Assembly: GCA_030019485.1 (NCBI GenBank)
Contig: JASEEW010000017.1
Coordinates: 1 to 15,963 of the forward strand
Origin: Thermoplasmatales archaeon
Lineage (GTDB): Archaea > Thermoplasmatota > JASEFT01 > JAUWIS01
Direction: 5' to 3'
Length of the DNA stretch: 15,963 nucleotides
This document shows positions 1-6,115 of the stretch, piece by piece. The notes beneath the pieces were generated by a model. The model did not search any database, was not told the origin of the DNA, and was given only the letters and a program-made list of their open reading frames with translations. Both the position numbers and the translations under genes were made by a program. The stretch's first letter is position 1, and every line of letters begins with the position of its first letter.

Positions 1-83
1 TATCCATCTTGGACATCTCCATATACCCCTAGGCATATACTACATATATGCCTAGGGGTAGATGGAGATGTCCAAGATGGATA
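1..83. repeat. 38-bp fold-back inverted repeat at window edge
   Basis: Bases 1-38 are the reverse complement of bases 46-83 with a single mismatch (A23 against G61), separated by a 7-base spacer. The right arm is coding: it carries the first 12 codons of the DUF134 gene (MPRGRWRCPRWI), which fit that family's N-terminus. The left arm therefore looks like a secondary copy. No ribosome site precedes the ATG at 48, although nearly every other gene in this operon has a strong one. The position at the very end of the window suggests an amplification or assembly fold-back at a contig end. A real cruciform or operator for the DUF134 regulator is the alternative. Confidence 0.9.
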
Positions 84-347
84 AATGCTATGCCTCCTTC
101 GCCAATGTTCAGGCCAATGGGTATGCCCACAGTCAACATTGTAACATTACGTGTTGAAGAACTTGAAGCGATTAGGCTTGTTGACCTTGAAGGACTTGAG
201 CAGGAAGAGGCTGCGAAAAGGATGGGTGTTTCAAGAAAAACCCTTTGGACAGATCTGAAATCTGCTAGGAAAAAGGTGGCGTATGCGCTTGTAAACGGAT
301 ATGCCATAGAAATTAGGGGGGGAAGCTACCTTATGGTAAGGAGGTAA
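48..347 (+). CDS. DUF134 family HTH protein, probable regulator of the operon
   Basis: The protein has 99 residues, the usual size of the DUF134 family of predicted DNA-binding proteins. The N-terminus (MPRGRWRCPRW) is a variant of the family's Arg-rich start and contains one Cys. The core VEELEAIRLVDLEGLEQEEA, followed by AAKRMGVSRKTLWTDLKSAR, is a sigma-70 region 4-like helix-turn-helix at about residues 36-75. ALVNGYAIEIRGGSY closes the domain. DUF134 genes are often found next to NifX-like and MinD-like genes, as here, so control of the operon is a reasonable inference; the ligand is unknown. The stop codon lies inside the GGAGGTAAG ribosome site of the next gene. The start at 48 falls within the fold-back repeat, so the true upstream sequence may be missing. 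Confidence 0.9.
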   Translation: MPRGRWRCPRWINAMPPSPMFRPMGMPTVNIVTLRVEELEAIRLVDLEGLEQEEAAKRMGVSRKTLWTDLKSARKKVAYALVNGYAIEIRGGSYLMVRR

Positions 348-352
348 GAAAT

Positions 353-661
353 ATGTTTGGAAGAGGAAGAGGGTTTGGAATGGGATTTGGAGGAATGTAT
401 GGAATGGGAGTGTATGGTATGGGTTTTGGCAGAGGTCGAGGTAACCTTTATGGGTTCTGTAGACGCTTCCCATGGCTTCCTAGATGGTGGTGGACTGGAA
501 TGTATGGAAATATATCACCATGGGTAATGATGCCTTTTCAAGGGTATGGAATGCCATACTATGGTATGGGGACAGTAGTGCCAAATATGTATGGATATGG
601 AACACCATCATATGGCACAGGATATAGAGGATATCCCTACGTGGGATATGGAATGTATTAA
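353..661 (+). CDS. Gly/Tyr/Met-rich low-complexity protein with GFCRRFPWLPRWW motif (DUF5320-like)
   Basis: This 102-residue protein is built mainly of Gly, Tyr, Met, Phe and Arg in short repeats such as GMGFG, YGMG and YGTG. Near residues 34-48 is the distinctive block GFCRRFPWLPRWWWTG, holding the only Cys. The composition and block resemble the small DUF5320-type proteins found beside NifX and ferredoxin genes in anaerobes; this is family resemblance only and no reaction is known. It has no coiled-coil tail, whereas the next protein has the tail but not the block, so the pair looks like one DUF5320 protein divided between two genes. A GGAGGT site (340-345) precedes the ATG. Many Met and Tyr residues and one Cys could bind a soft metal or a cluster; that is inference. 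Confidence 0.75.
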   Translation: MFGRGRGFGMGFGGMYGMGVYGMGFGRGRGNLYGFCRRFPWLPRWWWTGMYGNISPWVMMPFQGYGMPYYGMGTVVPNMYGYGTPSYGTGYRGYPYVGYGMY

Positions 662-673
662 GAGGTGAAAAAA

Positions 674-1012
674 ATGGGACAACATGGACATAGAAATATG
701 TATTATATGACCGGACTGCCAGGATGGATGAGATTTGGATATAGTCCTGGATGGGGTGGAATGCCGCCGATGGCAAATTATTTGATGCAGACAGGGCAGA
801 TGCCGCAGGCAATGAACTGGTTCCAGCAGCAAATGCCAATGGGTCCGCAGATGCCAACAACATCACAGATGCCAATGCAAACCCCTATGGGTATGCCTAT
901 GCAAACACCGCCTGAGCAGGAAAAACAAATGCTCAATAAGCAGGTAAAAATGCTGGGAGATCAGATAAAACAAATGAAAGAAAGGTTAAAAGAAATTGAG
1001 AAGGAGGGATAA
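674..1012 (+). CDS. Met/Gln/Pro-rich protein with C-terminal coiled coil (DUF5320-like)
   Basis: I place the start at ATG 674, five bases after GAGGTGA (662-668), rather than at the in-frame GTG 665, which lies in that ribosome site. The product has 112 residues. The first half is rich in Gly, Trp, Tyr and Met. The middle is a Met-Pro-Gln tract with repeated QMP and PMG units. Residues from about 80 form a charged coiled coil beginning PPEQEKQML and ending ERLKEIEKEG. The same tail is found on the 1083-1289 product and at the end of the ferredoxin-NifX fusion, which suggests these proteins pair with each other. There is no Cys; the roughly 20 Met residues could bind Cu(I) or another soft metal, which is speculative. 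No enzymatic domain is visible. Confidence 0.75.
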   Translation: MGQHGHRNMYYMTGLPGWMRFGYSPGWGGMPPMANYLMQTGQMPQAMNWFQQQMPMGPQMPTTSQMPMQTPMGMPMQTPPEQEKQMLNKQVKMLGDQIKQMKERLKEIEKEG

Positions 1013-1014
1013 AA

Positions 1015-1077
1015 ATGTGGGGATTTTGCAGACGATTTCCATGGCTTCCTAGATGTAGGTTAAAGGAACTGGGGTGA
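1015..1077 (+). CDS. 20-residue microprotein with GFCRRFPWLPR motif
   Basis: The ORF begins MWGFCRRFPWLPRC and ends RLKELG. It has a strong ribosome site, GGAGGG (1003-1008), six bases before the ATG. Its stop codon lies inside the GGGGTGA ribosome site of the next gene, an arrangement typical of translational coupling. The 11-residue block GFCRRFPWLPR is identical to that in the 353-661 product. Over these 33 bases the two genes differ at five positions, all synonymous third bases (GGG/GGA, TTC/TTT, TGT/TGC, CGC/CGA, TTC/TTT), which implies selection on the peptide. It may be what remains of the first gene of a duplicated gene pair, kept as a functional peptide. Confidence 0.6.
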   Translation: MWGFCRRFPWLPRCRLKELG

Positions 1078-1082
1078 TAAAT

Positions 1083-1289
1083 ATGCCTTTTGGAATGGGT
1101 CCTGCTGGATGGTTTTTCTACCCATATTTTTATCAGATGATGATGGGTTATCCAATGTACTACCCATATTATTCTCCAGTGTATCAGGTTTCAGAGGAGC
1201 AGGAAAAACAGATGCTGAATGATGAAAAAGTATATCTGGAGCAGAGAATGAAGGAGATTGAAAACAGGCTTAAAGAACTGGAAGGATGA
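1083..1289 (+). CDS. Met/Tyr-rich small protein with C-terminal coiled coil (DUF5320-like)
   Basis: The start is placed at ATG 1083, five bases after GGTGA (1073-1077); a GTG at 1074 in the same frame falls inside the ribosome site. The product has 68 residues. The N-terminal half is an aromatic and Met-rich stretch (GWFFYPYFYQMMMGYPMYYP). The C-terminal half is a charged coiled coil, SEEQEKQML...RMKEIENRLKELEG, matching the tail of the 674-1012 product. Together with the preceding 20-codon gene it looks like a shortened second copy of the 353-661/674-1012 pair. The aromatic stretch is too interrupted by Tyr and Pro for a confident membrane segment, though membrane association cannot be excluded. 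The function is unknown. Confidence 0.7.
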   Translation: MPFGMGPAGWFFYPYFYQMMMGYPMYYPYYSPVYQVSEEQEKQMLNDEKVYLEQRMKEIENRLKELEG

Positions 1290-1293
1290 AAAT

Positions 1294-1464
1294 ATGGCTG
1301 TAAAAATAGATGAAGAAAAATGTACAGGATGTGGTGCATGCGTGGATGTTTGTCCAACTGAGGCAATAACAGTTAATGAGAAGGCGAAAGTGGATGAAGA
1401 GAAATGTATTGAATGCAGTGCCTGTGTTAGTGAATGTCCTGTTGGTGCAATAAGTCTGAAATAA
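1294..1464 (+). CDS. 2[4Fe-4S] ferredoxin
   Basis: This is a 56-residue clostridial-type ferredoxin. It has two CxxCxxCxxxC motifs, C10-C13-C16-C20 and C38-C41-C44-C48, each followed by Pro, and so is expected to bind two low-potential [4Fe-4S] clusters. The ATG at 1294 gives MAVKIDEEKC, the normal ferredoxin start. An upstream in-frame ATG at 1258 would lie within the previous gene and add a lysine-rich extension, so I reject it. The ribosome site GGATGA (1284-1289) overlaps the previous stop. Its place between the Met-rich proteins and the ferredoxin-NifX fusion suggests it supplies electrons for cluster or cofactor handling by this operon. Confidence 0.93.
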   Translation: MAVKIDEEKCTGCGACVDVCPTEAITVNEKAKVDEEKCIECSACVSECPVGAISLK

Positions 1465-1475
1465 AAAGGATAGAT

Positions 1476-2210
1476 TTGGCTGTAAATATAGATCTTAGAA
1501 AATGCATAGGATGCAGTATCTGCGCATCTGTCTGCCCATCAAGGGCAATAACAATAGTTAATGGAAAAGCACATGTAGATAAAAGAAGATGTGTGGAATG
1601 TGGTGTTTGCATAAGCAGATGCCCGAACTACGCCATAAGTATAGGGGTGAAAAATATGAAAATAGTAGTAGCAACAACAAAGGGTGGTTTAGAGGATAAT
1701 GTCTCACCGGTTTTTGGGAGATGCCAGACATTCACAATAGTGGATGTTGAAGGAAAAGAAATCAAAAATTCTGAGATTGTCCCAAACTCCTATGCAGGAG
1801 CAATGAGCGGCGCTGGTATTCAGGCAGGACAGTTTGCTGTGAGCAAGGGCGCAAATGTTGTGATTGCTGGAAACTATGGCCCAAATGTTTCAACAGTTTT
1901 TTCTCAGGCTAATGTTGAGATGATTCCTGCACAAGGGAAAGTGGATGATGTGATAAAAAAATATTTGAACAGAGAACTGAAAGCAACTACCCAAGCAACT
2001 GCCCAGCCGCAAATAAAGTTTGGTATGGGACAAGGTATGGGTGGAGGTATGGGAATGGGTAGAGGAATGATGTATCAACCTGTACCACAGCCATTTATGC
2101 CAATGCAGATGCCTAAGGAGCAGGCGAAGCAGATGCTGAAACAGCAGATAAATGGTTTAGAACAGCAACTTAAGCAGATGAAGAAAAGATTGGAAGAATT
2201 AGGAGGGTGA
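1476..2210 (+). CDS. Ferredoxin - NifX-like domain - Met-rich coiled-coil tail fusion
   Basis: The start is a TTG at 1476, five bases after AAGGA (1466-1470). This gives an N-terminus parallel to the preceding ferredoxin (AVNID for AVKID). The 244-residue product has three parts. Residues 1-58 form a 2[4Fe-4S] ferredoxin (C10, C13, C16, C20 and C39, C42, C45, C49). Residues 61-170 form a NifX/NifB-C-like dinitrogenase-cofactor domain ([21 protein letters not shown]). The rest is a Gly/Met/Pro linker and a coiled coil starting PKEQAKQML, as in the DUF5320-like neighbours. The junction retains a GGGGTGA site six bases before an internal ATG (1656), so a separate NifX product is possible. One base fewer in the G4 run would end the ferredoxin at a TGA there. 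The likely role is carrying or assembling a metal-sulfur cofactor. Confidence 0.85.
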   Translation: MAVNIDLRKCIGCSICASVCPSRAITIVNGKAHVDKRRCVECGVCISRCPNYAISIGVKNMKIVVATTKGGLEDNVSPVFGRCQTFTIVDVEGKEIKNSEIVPNSYAGAMSGAGIQAGQFAVSKGANVVIAGNYGPNVSTVFSQANVEMIPAQGKVDDVIKKYLNRELKATTQATAQPQIKFGMGQGMGGGMGMGRGMMYQPVPQPFMPMQMPKEQAKQMLKQQINGLEQQLKQMKKRLEELGG

Positions 2211-2215
2211 ATAAT

Positions 2216-2398
2216 ATGCAAGGAGGACAAGGTAGAGGTATGGGGCAAGGTGGTAGAGGCATGGGTGGTGGTAGGGCATTAGGACCAGGTGGCTCCTGCA
2301 AATGCCCTAATTGTGGCTATACTGCGCCTCATCAGTTAGGTGTTCCCTGTTATCAACAGAAATGCCCAAAATGTGGAACACTGATGATAAGAACATAA
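2216..2398 (+). CDS. Small Gly-rich zinc-ribbon protein
   Basis: ATG 2216 lies five bases after GGAGGGTGA (2202-2210), which also contains the previous stop codon. The 60-residue product has a Gly/Arg/Met-rich first half ([16 protein letters not shown]) and a rubredoxin-like zinc ribbon in the second half. Cys residues at 28, 30, 33, 45, 50 and 53 include CPNCGY and CPKCGT pairs, which would bind Zn or a mononuclear Fe. Small ribbons of this type occur beside NifX-like genes in methanogens and other anaerobes, but I know of no established function. The shared Gly/Met-rich style of the N-terminus links it to the other low-complexity proteins of this operon. Confidence 0.8.
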   Translation: MQGGQGRGMGQGGRGMGGGRALGPGGSCKCPNCGYTAPHQLGVPCYQQKCPKCGTLMIRT

Positions 2399-2414
2399 AA
2401 GGAGTGTGAGAAAA

Positions 2415-2714
2415 ATGGATATAGATGAATTGGACAGGTACCTGAATGAGAATCAGGATGAGATTCTCTGGAACTATGAAGAAAAAAATGGAAGGGGGGT
2501 TTTGTATCTGCATAGCAAAAAATGGGAGGAAACCATAAAAGTTGATATGAGCAGGATAAATAAATTTTCTGAGGATGAAATATCACGGGCGCTAAGCGGT
2601 GGAAAAAATGTTGAACAAATAACAAGGGTGACAGGTTTCTTCTCAAAAGTTTCGGCATGGAACAAGGGCAAAACGGGTGAATTGAAGGAAAGATATAAAT
2701 CAAATGTTGTTTAA
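2415..2714 (+). CDS. Small NrdD C-terminus-like protein (possible stand-alone glycyl-radical segment)
   Basis: The 99-residue product starts at ATG 2415, five bases after GTGA (2406-2409); the GTG at 2406 is part of that site. Residues 70-92 (TRVTGFFSKVSAWNKGKTG, then ELKER) closely match the C-terminal glycyl-radical end of anaerobic ribonucleotide reductase NrdD, whose consensus runs R-V-x-G-Y-x-x-x-V-x-x-W-N-K-G-K. G74 takes the place of the radical glycine. The rest is an acidic helical region with no catalytic domain, and the protein contains no Cys, so the NrdD zinc site is absent. It may be a regulator or adaptor, or a spare radical domain by analogy with GrcA/YfiD; these are guesses. 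Small NrdD-like proteins of this kind are annotated in archaea without a proven role. Confidence 0.75.
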   Translation: MDIDELDRYLNENQDEILWNYEEKNGRGVLYLHSKKWEETIKVDMSRINKFSEDEISRALSGGKNVEQITRVTGFFSKVSAWNKGKTGELKERYKSNVV

Positions 2715-2728
2715 AAGGAGGGAGAAAT

Positions 2729-3088
2729 ATGAAGATATGCGTACCAAGCATGGGAAAACAAGGGTTGGAGGAAGAAGTCAGCCCGCATTTTGGTAGAGCG
2801 CCAACATTCACAATAGTGAACCTAGAAAACAATGATGTGAAGGTTGTAGCAAACACAAGCGAGCATATGGGGGGTTTTGGTAAGCCTCCTGAAATAATGA
2901 GTAGAGAAGGTGTCAATGTAATGCTGTGCTCAGGGCTTGGTCCAAGAGCGATTGCAATGTTTGAACAATATGGGATTGAGGTTTATGTTGGCGCTGCTGG
3001 CACAGTAAAAGATGCTATTGATTCATGGAAAAACGGGCATCTGCAGATGGCAACAGATGAGAATGCCTGCAAAATGCACAGGCACTAA
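2729..3088 (+). CDS. NifX-like dinitrogenase iron-molybdenum cofactor family protein
   Basis: This 119-residue protein has the single-domain fold of the NifX/NafY/orange-protein family (the MTH1175 type). It begins MKICVPSMG, carries the conserved SPHFGRAPTFTIV at residues 18-30, and has the CSGLGPRAIAMF and GAAGTVKDAI segments further on. The C-terminus, ACKMHRH, adds a Cys and two His that may bind metal. Relatives bind or carry metal-sulfur clusters such as NifB-co, or the Mo-Cu cluster of Desulfovibrio orange protein. Here it is the second NifX copy of the operon, free of ferredoxin and tail, with a strong GGAGGGAG site at 2717-2724. The two MinD ATPases downstream are its usual genomic partners. 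Confidence 0.92.
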   Translation: MKICVPSMGKQGLEEEVSPHFGRAPTFTIVNLENNDVKVVANTSEHMGGFGKPPEIMSREGVNVMLCSGLGPRAIAMFEQYGIEVYVGAAGTVKDAIDSWKNGHLQMATDENACKMHRH

Positions 3089-3101
3089 AATGGTGAAATG
3101 A

Positions 3102-3155
3102 ATGAAAACTAATTTTGACTGTATTCCATGTTTTCTTAAACAAACATTGTTCTGA
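3102..3155 (+). pseudogene. 17-codon remnant of a DUF89 (ARMT1-like) gene N-terminus
   Basis: ATG 3102 lies five bases after GGTGA (3092-3096) and opens MKTNFDCIPCFLKQTLF, followed by TGA. The block DCIPCFLKQ, close to the N-terminus and with its CxxC pair, is the hallmark start of DUF89 damage-control phosphatase-like proteins, which are normally about 280 residues long. Nothing downstream continues the DUF89 homology: the MinD gene begins 11 bases after the stop. I read this as the surviving start of a deleted gene, with its ribosome site intact. It might still be translated as a short peptide, possibly coupled to the MinD start. The match is short, so chance similarity cannot be excluded. 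Confidence 0.5.
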
Positions 3156-3165
3156 AAGAGGGATT

Positions 3166-4002
3166 ATGATAATATCCGTAGCATCAGGCAAAGGCGGCAC
3201 GGGCAAGACAACGGTAGCAGTTAATCTCGCATTATCCTTAAATAATGTTCAGTTTCTTGACTGCGATGTTGAGGAACCAAATGCGCACATTTTCCTTAAA
3301 CCAGAAATCAACATTGAGAAATCTGCATCCATACCCATACCAGAAATCAATCCTAATAAATGTAATTTCTGTGGTAGATGCTCAGAGGCATGTGAGTTCA
3401 ATGCTGTTGCAGTGCTGAAAAACAAGGTACTTGTTTTCCCAGAGTTATGTCATGGATGTGGCGCATGTAAATTGGTTTGTCGTGCAAATGCTGTGGAGGA
3501 GAAAAACAAAAACATAGGAGTTATTAGAATTGGTAAAACAGGTAATGTAGATTATGTTGATGGTGTGCTCAATGTGGGTGAGCCTATTGCAACACCGCTT
3601 ATTAGAAAAGTGAAAAAGGAAATCAATAAAAACAAAACAGTAATTATAGATGCTTCCCCTGGAGTTGCCTGCCCTGTAATAGAAACTGTTTACAACAGTG
3701 ATTACTGTATTCTTGTAACAGAGCCTACACCATTCGGCCTTTATGATTTGAAGCTGGCAGTGGATGTTTTAAAAAAAATGAATATTCCTTTTGGTGTTAT
3801 AATAAACAGGGATGGAATAGGTGATGACAAAGTTGAAAAATACTGTGAAAAAGAAAAAATCAAAATTATACTCAAAATACCCATGAGCAAAGATATTGCG
3901 AGGCTTTATTCAAAAGGAATATCGTTCGTTAATGAGATGCCGGAATGGAAAGAAAAATTCATAGATTTAATAGAGGGAATAAAAAATGAAACTGATAGAT
4001 GA
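3166..4002 (+). CDS. MinD/Mrp-family ATPase with inserted 2[4Fe-4S] ferredoxin domain (first copy)
   Basis: The 278-residue product starts at ATG 3166 (GAGGG at 3158-3162); an in-frame TTG at 3115 would add an unrelated extension. A deviant Walker A motif, KGGTGKTT, lies at residues 9-16. DCDVEEPN follows at 32-39 and the Walker B region IIDASPGVACP at 160-170. Between strands of the P-loop fold sits a ferredoxin insert with C66-C69-C72-C76 and C95-C98-C101-C105. This is the architecture of the archaeal MinD superfamily P-loop ATPases paired with NifX/ORP proteins; such proteins are thought to drive Fe-S or mixed-metal cluster transfer, and act in the cytoplasm. It overlaps the DUF364 gene by 17 bases. 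With the 4678-5538 paralogue it may form a heterodimer. Confidence 0.93.
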   Translation: MIISVASGKGGTGKTTVAVNLALSLNNVQFLDCDVEEPNAHIFLKPEINIEKSASIPIPEINPNKCNFCGRCSEACEFNAVAVLKNKVLVFPELCHGCGACKLVCRANAVEEKNKNIGVIRIGKTGNVDYVDGVLNVGEPIATPLIRKVKKEINKNKTVIIDASPGVACPVIETVYNSDYCILVTEPTPFGLYDLKLAVDVLKKMNIPFGVIINRDGIGDDKVEKYCEKEKIKIILKIPMSKDIARLYSKGISFVNEMPEWKEKFIDLIEGIKNETDR

Positions 4003-4681
4003 AATCATCAGCTCATTGGAAACAAAGCCAGCAGGTGATATAAGGGTTGGCTTGAAATATACTGGTGTAGAAATTGATGGAAAGATTGGTTTAGCCTATA
4101 CCTTCCCAGAACATGCAAAAGCGCCGAAGGATGTTGGTAACCTCATAGGGAAGAACATTACAAAATTAGCACACTCATGGAACCTTACTGAGGCATCTAT
4201 TGGTGTTGCAGGAATAAACGCACTGATTAAACCTGCTAAGTATAAGGAGATAGAAATTTTTGAGCACATTCTAAGGATTGCTGATAACTATGAGAAAATA
4301 GGTGTTGTTGGATATTTCAAACCATTAATTGAAAAACTACCAAAGGATAAAGAAGTGTTTGTTTTTGAAAAAAAATCATACTGTGGGCTATTACCTGAGG
4401 AGGCTGAGGAAGACATTATCCCTAAATGCGATTTAGTAATAATCTCCGGAAGTACATTTGTGAACAAAACGATAGAGAGATTATTAGAACTCTCACAAGG
4501 GTACACAATGATAATAGGTCCTACTACCATATTATCACCTGTTCTTTTTGATTACAATGTAGACGCATTAGCAGGTGTGCTTGTTACAGAACCAGAAAAG
4601 GTATTGCGAATTGTTAGTCAAGGGGGTGGCAGAAGGGAATTAGAGGATGTTATAAAATTTGTTTACATGGAGAAAAAATGA
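3986..4681 (+). CDS. DUF364 (DUF4213-type N-terminus) putative heavy-metal chelation protein
   Basis: The protein has 231 residues. The N-terminal part (residues 1-80, VGLKYTGVEIDGKIGLAYTF) is of the DUF4213 enolase-like type, and the C-terminal part is the Rossmann-like DUF364 domain with the signature GPTTILSPVLFDYNVD at 178-193. The family is annotated as putative heavy-metal chelation because members occur in metal operons; no reaction has been firmly assigned that I know of. It is embedded between two MinD genes, overlapping the first by 17 bases and sharing an ATGA with the second. This indicates strict co-translation and probably a common complex. Cys 133 and Cys 148 are the only Cys residues. 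Confidence 0.88.
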   Translation: MKLIDEIISSLETKPAGDIRVGLKYTGVEIDGKIGLAYTFPEHAKAPKDVGNLIGKNITKLAHSWNLTEASIGVAGINALIKPAKYKEIEIFEHILRIADNYEKIGVVGYFKPLIEKLPKDKEVFVFEKKSYCGLLPEEAEEDIIPKCDLVIISGSTFVNKTIERLLELSQGYTMIIGPTTILSPVLFDYNVDALAGVLVTEPEKVLRIVSQGGGRRELEDVIKFVYMEKK

Positions 4682-5538
4682 AACAAATAGTGGTAATAAG
4701 CGGTAAAGGCGGAACAGGCAAAACCACACTGGTAGGCGCATTTGCTATATTAGCAAAAAATAAGATAATTGCTGACTGCGATGTGGATGCACCAGATTTA
4801 CATCTAATACTAAATCCAGAGATCAAGGAAAAACATGAGTTCAAAGGATCAAAAGAAGCAATTATGGATGAGAGTAAATGTATAAAATGTGGAGAATGTG
4901 AAAAGGTATGCAGGTTTGAAGCAATTTCAGATTTTAAAATCAACCAATTTAAATGCGAAGGATGCGGTGCCTGTGCAATTGTATGCCCTGCAGATGCAAT
5001 AACCTTAAAAGAGAAAATCTCTGGTTATTGGTTTGTTTCATCTACAGATTTTGGTCATTTTGTGCATGCCCAGTTAAACATTGGTGAGGGAAACTCAGGC
5101 AAACTTGTCAGTGTTGTTAGGCAGAAAGCAAGAACACTGGCAGAGAATAATAAAAATGATTATATTATCATTGATGGCCCTCCTGGTATTGGTTGTCCTG
5201 TGATTGCATCCATGGCTAATGCAGACATTGCACTTGTTGTTACTGAGCCTACAATGTCGGGTCTGCATGATATGAAAAGGATAATTGATGTAGCAAAACA
5301 TTTTGGTGTCAAGGCAACTGTGTGTATAAATAAATATGATGTCAATCCTGAACTTTCCAAACAGATAGAAAGTTACTGCATCCAAAATCAGATGGATGTT
5401 ACAGGGGAAATTTCTTTTGACCCTATGGTAACAAAGGCAATGGTGAATGGGAAATCTATAATTGAGTATCCTGATGAAAAAGTCTCAAAGGAAATAAAAA
5501 GAATCTGGGAAAGGATTAAGAGGTATTTGGATGAATGA
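4678..5538 (+). CDS. MinD/Mrp-family ATPase with inserted 2[4Fe-4S] ferredoxin domain (second copy)
   Basis: The 286-residue product has the same plan as the 3166-4002 product. The deviant Walker A KGGTGKTT is at residues 10-17, DCDVDAPD at 33-40, the ferredoxin insert at C68-C71-C74-C78 and C93-C96-C99-C103, the Walker B region IIIDGPPGIGCP at 163-174, and EPTMSGLHDMK at 190-200. Tandem ferredoxin-containing MinD pairs are a constant feature of NifX/ORP loci. The two copies have diverged well beyond a recent duplication. The start codon shares ATGA with the DUF364 stop, and the end overlaps the methyltransferase gene by eight bases. A role in ATP-driven cluster assembly or delivery is inferred from the family and the context. 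Confidence 0.93.
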   Translation: MKQIVVISGKGGTGKTTLVGAFAILAKNKIIADCDVDAPDLHLILNPEIKEKHEFKGSKEAIMDESKCIKCGECEKVCRFEAISDFKINQFKCEGCGACAIVCPADAITLKEKISGYWFVSSTDFGHFVHAQLNIGEGNSGKLVSVVRQKARTLAENNKNDYIIIDGPPGIGCPVIASMANADIALVVTEPTMSGLHDMKRIIDVAKHFGVKATVCINKYDVNPELSKQIESYCIQNQMDVTGEISFDPMVTKAMVNGKSIIEYPDEKVSKEIKRIWERIKRYLDE

Positions 5539-6067
5539 TGTAGAAAAATGGTTGGATAAAGAAGGGGAAATATTTATAAAAGGGATAGGTATTAAAAAAG
5601 GTGATACAGTAGTAGACTTTGGTTGTGGAACAGGGCATTACACGATTCCTGCTGCAAAGGTTGTTGGAAGTGAAGGTAAAGTGTATGCGATAGATAAAGA
5701 CCGGGTTGCTTTAGAAAAATTAATACGAACCGCAAAATCAGAAGGCTTGAAAAATATAGAACCAATAAAAACATCAGGAGAAATAAAACTAAATCTAGAA
5801 GATGAATCTATTGATGTAGTACTGCTTTATGATATTTTACATTCTTATTACCTAGGAGCGTTGAAGAGAAAAAAATTGTTAAAAGAAGTTTATAGGGTCT
5901 CAAAAACAAATGCCTTGATTTCAGTTTACCCAAAACATATGGAGATAAAAAAAATCAAAGGAGAAATAGAAAATGTAAATTTTTATTTTGAGAAAAAACA
6001 TTACAAAAAATTAGTCCATGACGATAACTTTGACGAAGGATATGTCTTAAATTTCAGAAAGAGGTGA
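5531..6067 (+). CDS. Class I SAM-dependent methyltransferase
   Basis: The 178-residue protein has a Rossmann methyltransferase core. Motif I, VVDFGCGTGHYTIP, is at residues 27-40, the acidic ribose-binding segment YAIDKD at about 53-58, and DVVLLYDILHS is the motif IV region. The type resembles small UbiE/YrrT-like enzymes, and the substrate cannot be read from the sequence. The start lies inside the end of the second MinD gene (8-base overlap), with GAGGT just upstream, so it belongs to the operon and may modify a cofactor, a metal species or a protein made there. The C-terminus is Lys-rich and shorter than in most homologous enzymes. Confidence 0.85.
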   Translation: MNDVEKWLDKEGEIFIKGIGIKKGDTVVDFGCGTGHYTIPAAKVVGSEGKVYAIDKDRVALEKLIRTAKSEGLKNIEPIKTSGEIKLNLEDESIDVVLLYDILHSYYLGALKRKKLLKEVYRVSKTNALISVYPKHMEIKKIKGEIENVNFYFEKKHYKKLVHDDNFDEGYVLNFRKR

Positions 6068-6115
6068 GAGAAATAGATATGTATGCCTGCTTAAAAAAAT
6101 AAAAGGGAGAAAAAA

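Noticed and set aside
480..875. Long open frame on the minus strand opposite the Gly/Met-rich genes
   Set aside because: It is antisense to three well-supported ORFs with good ribosome sites; the His/Ser/Pro-rich product mirrors the Met/Gly/Trp codons opposite.
2353..2916. 187-codon open frame on the minus strand
   Set aside because: It overlaps the zinc-ribbon, NrdD-like and NifX genes in antisense, with no ribosome site and no recognisable family.
5531..6067. ArsM/AS3MT-type arsenite methyltransferase
   Set aside because: The protein is small and lacks the Cys residues of arsenic methyltransferases; only a general class I fold is supported.
6080..6103. Seven-codon ORF (MYACLKK) between the methyltransferase and radical SAM genes
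   Set aside because: The nearest ribosome-like site, GAGGTGA, is about 12 bases away and the peptide matches nothing; too short to support.
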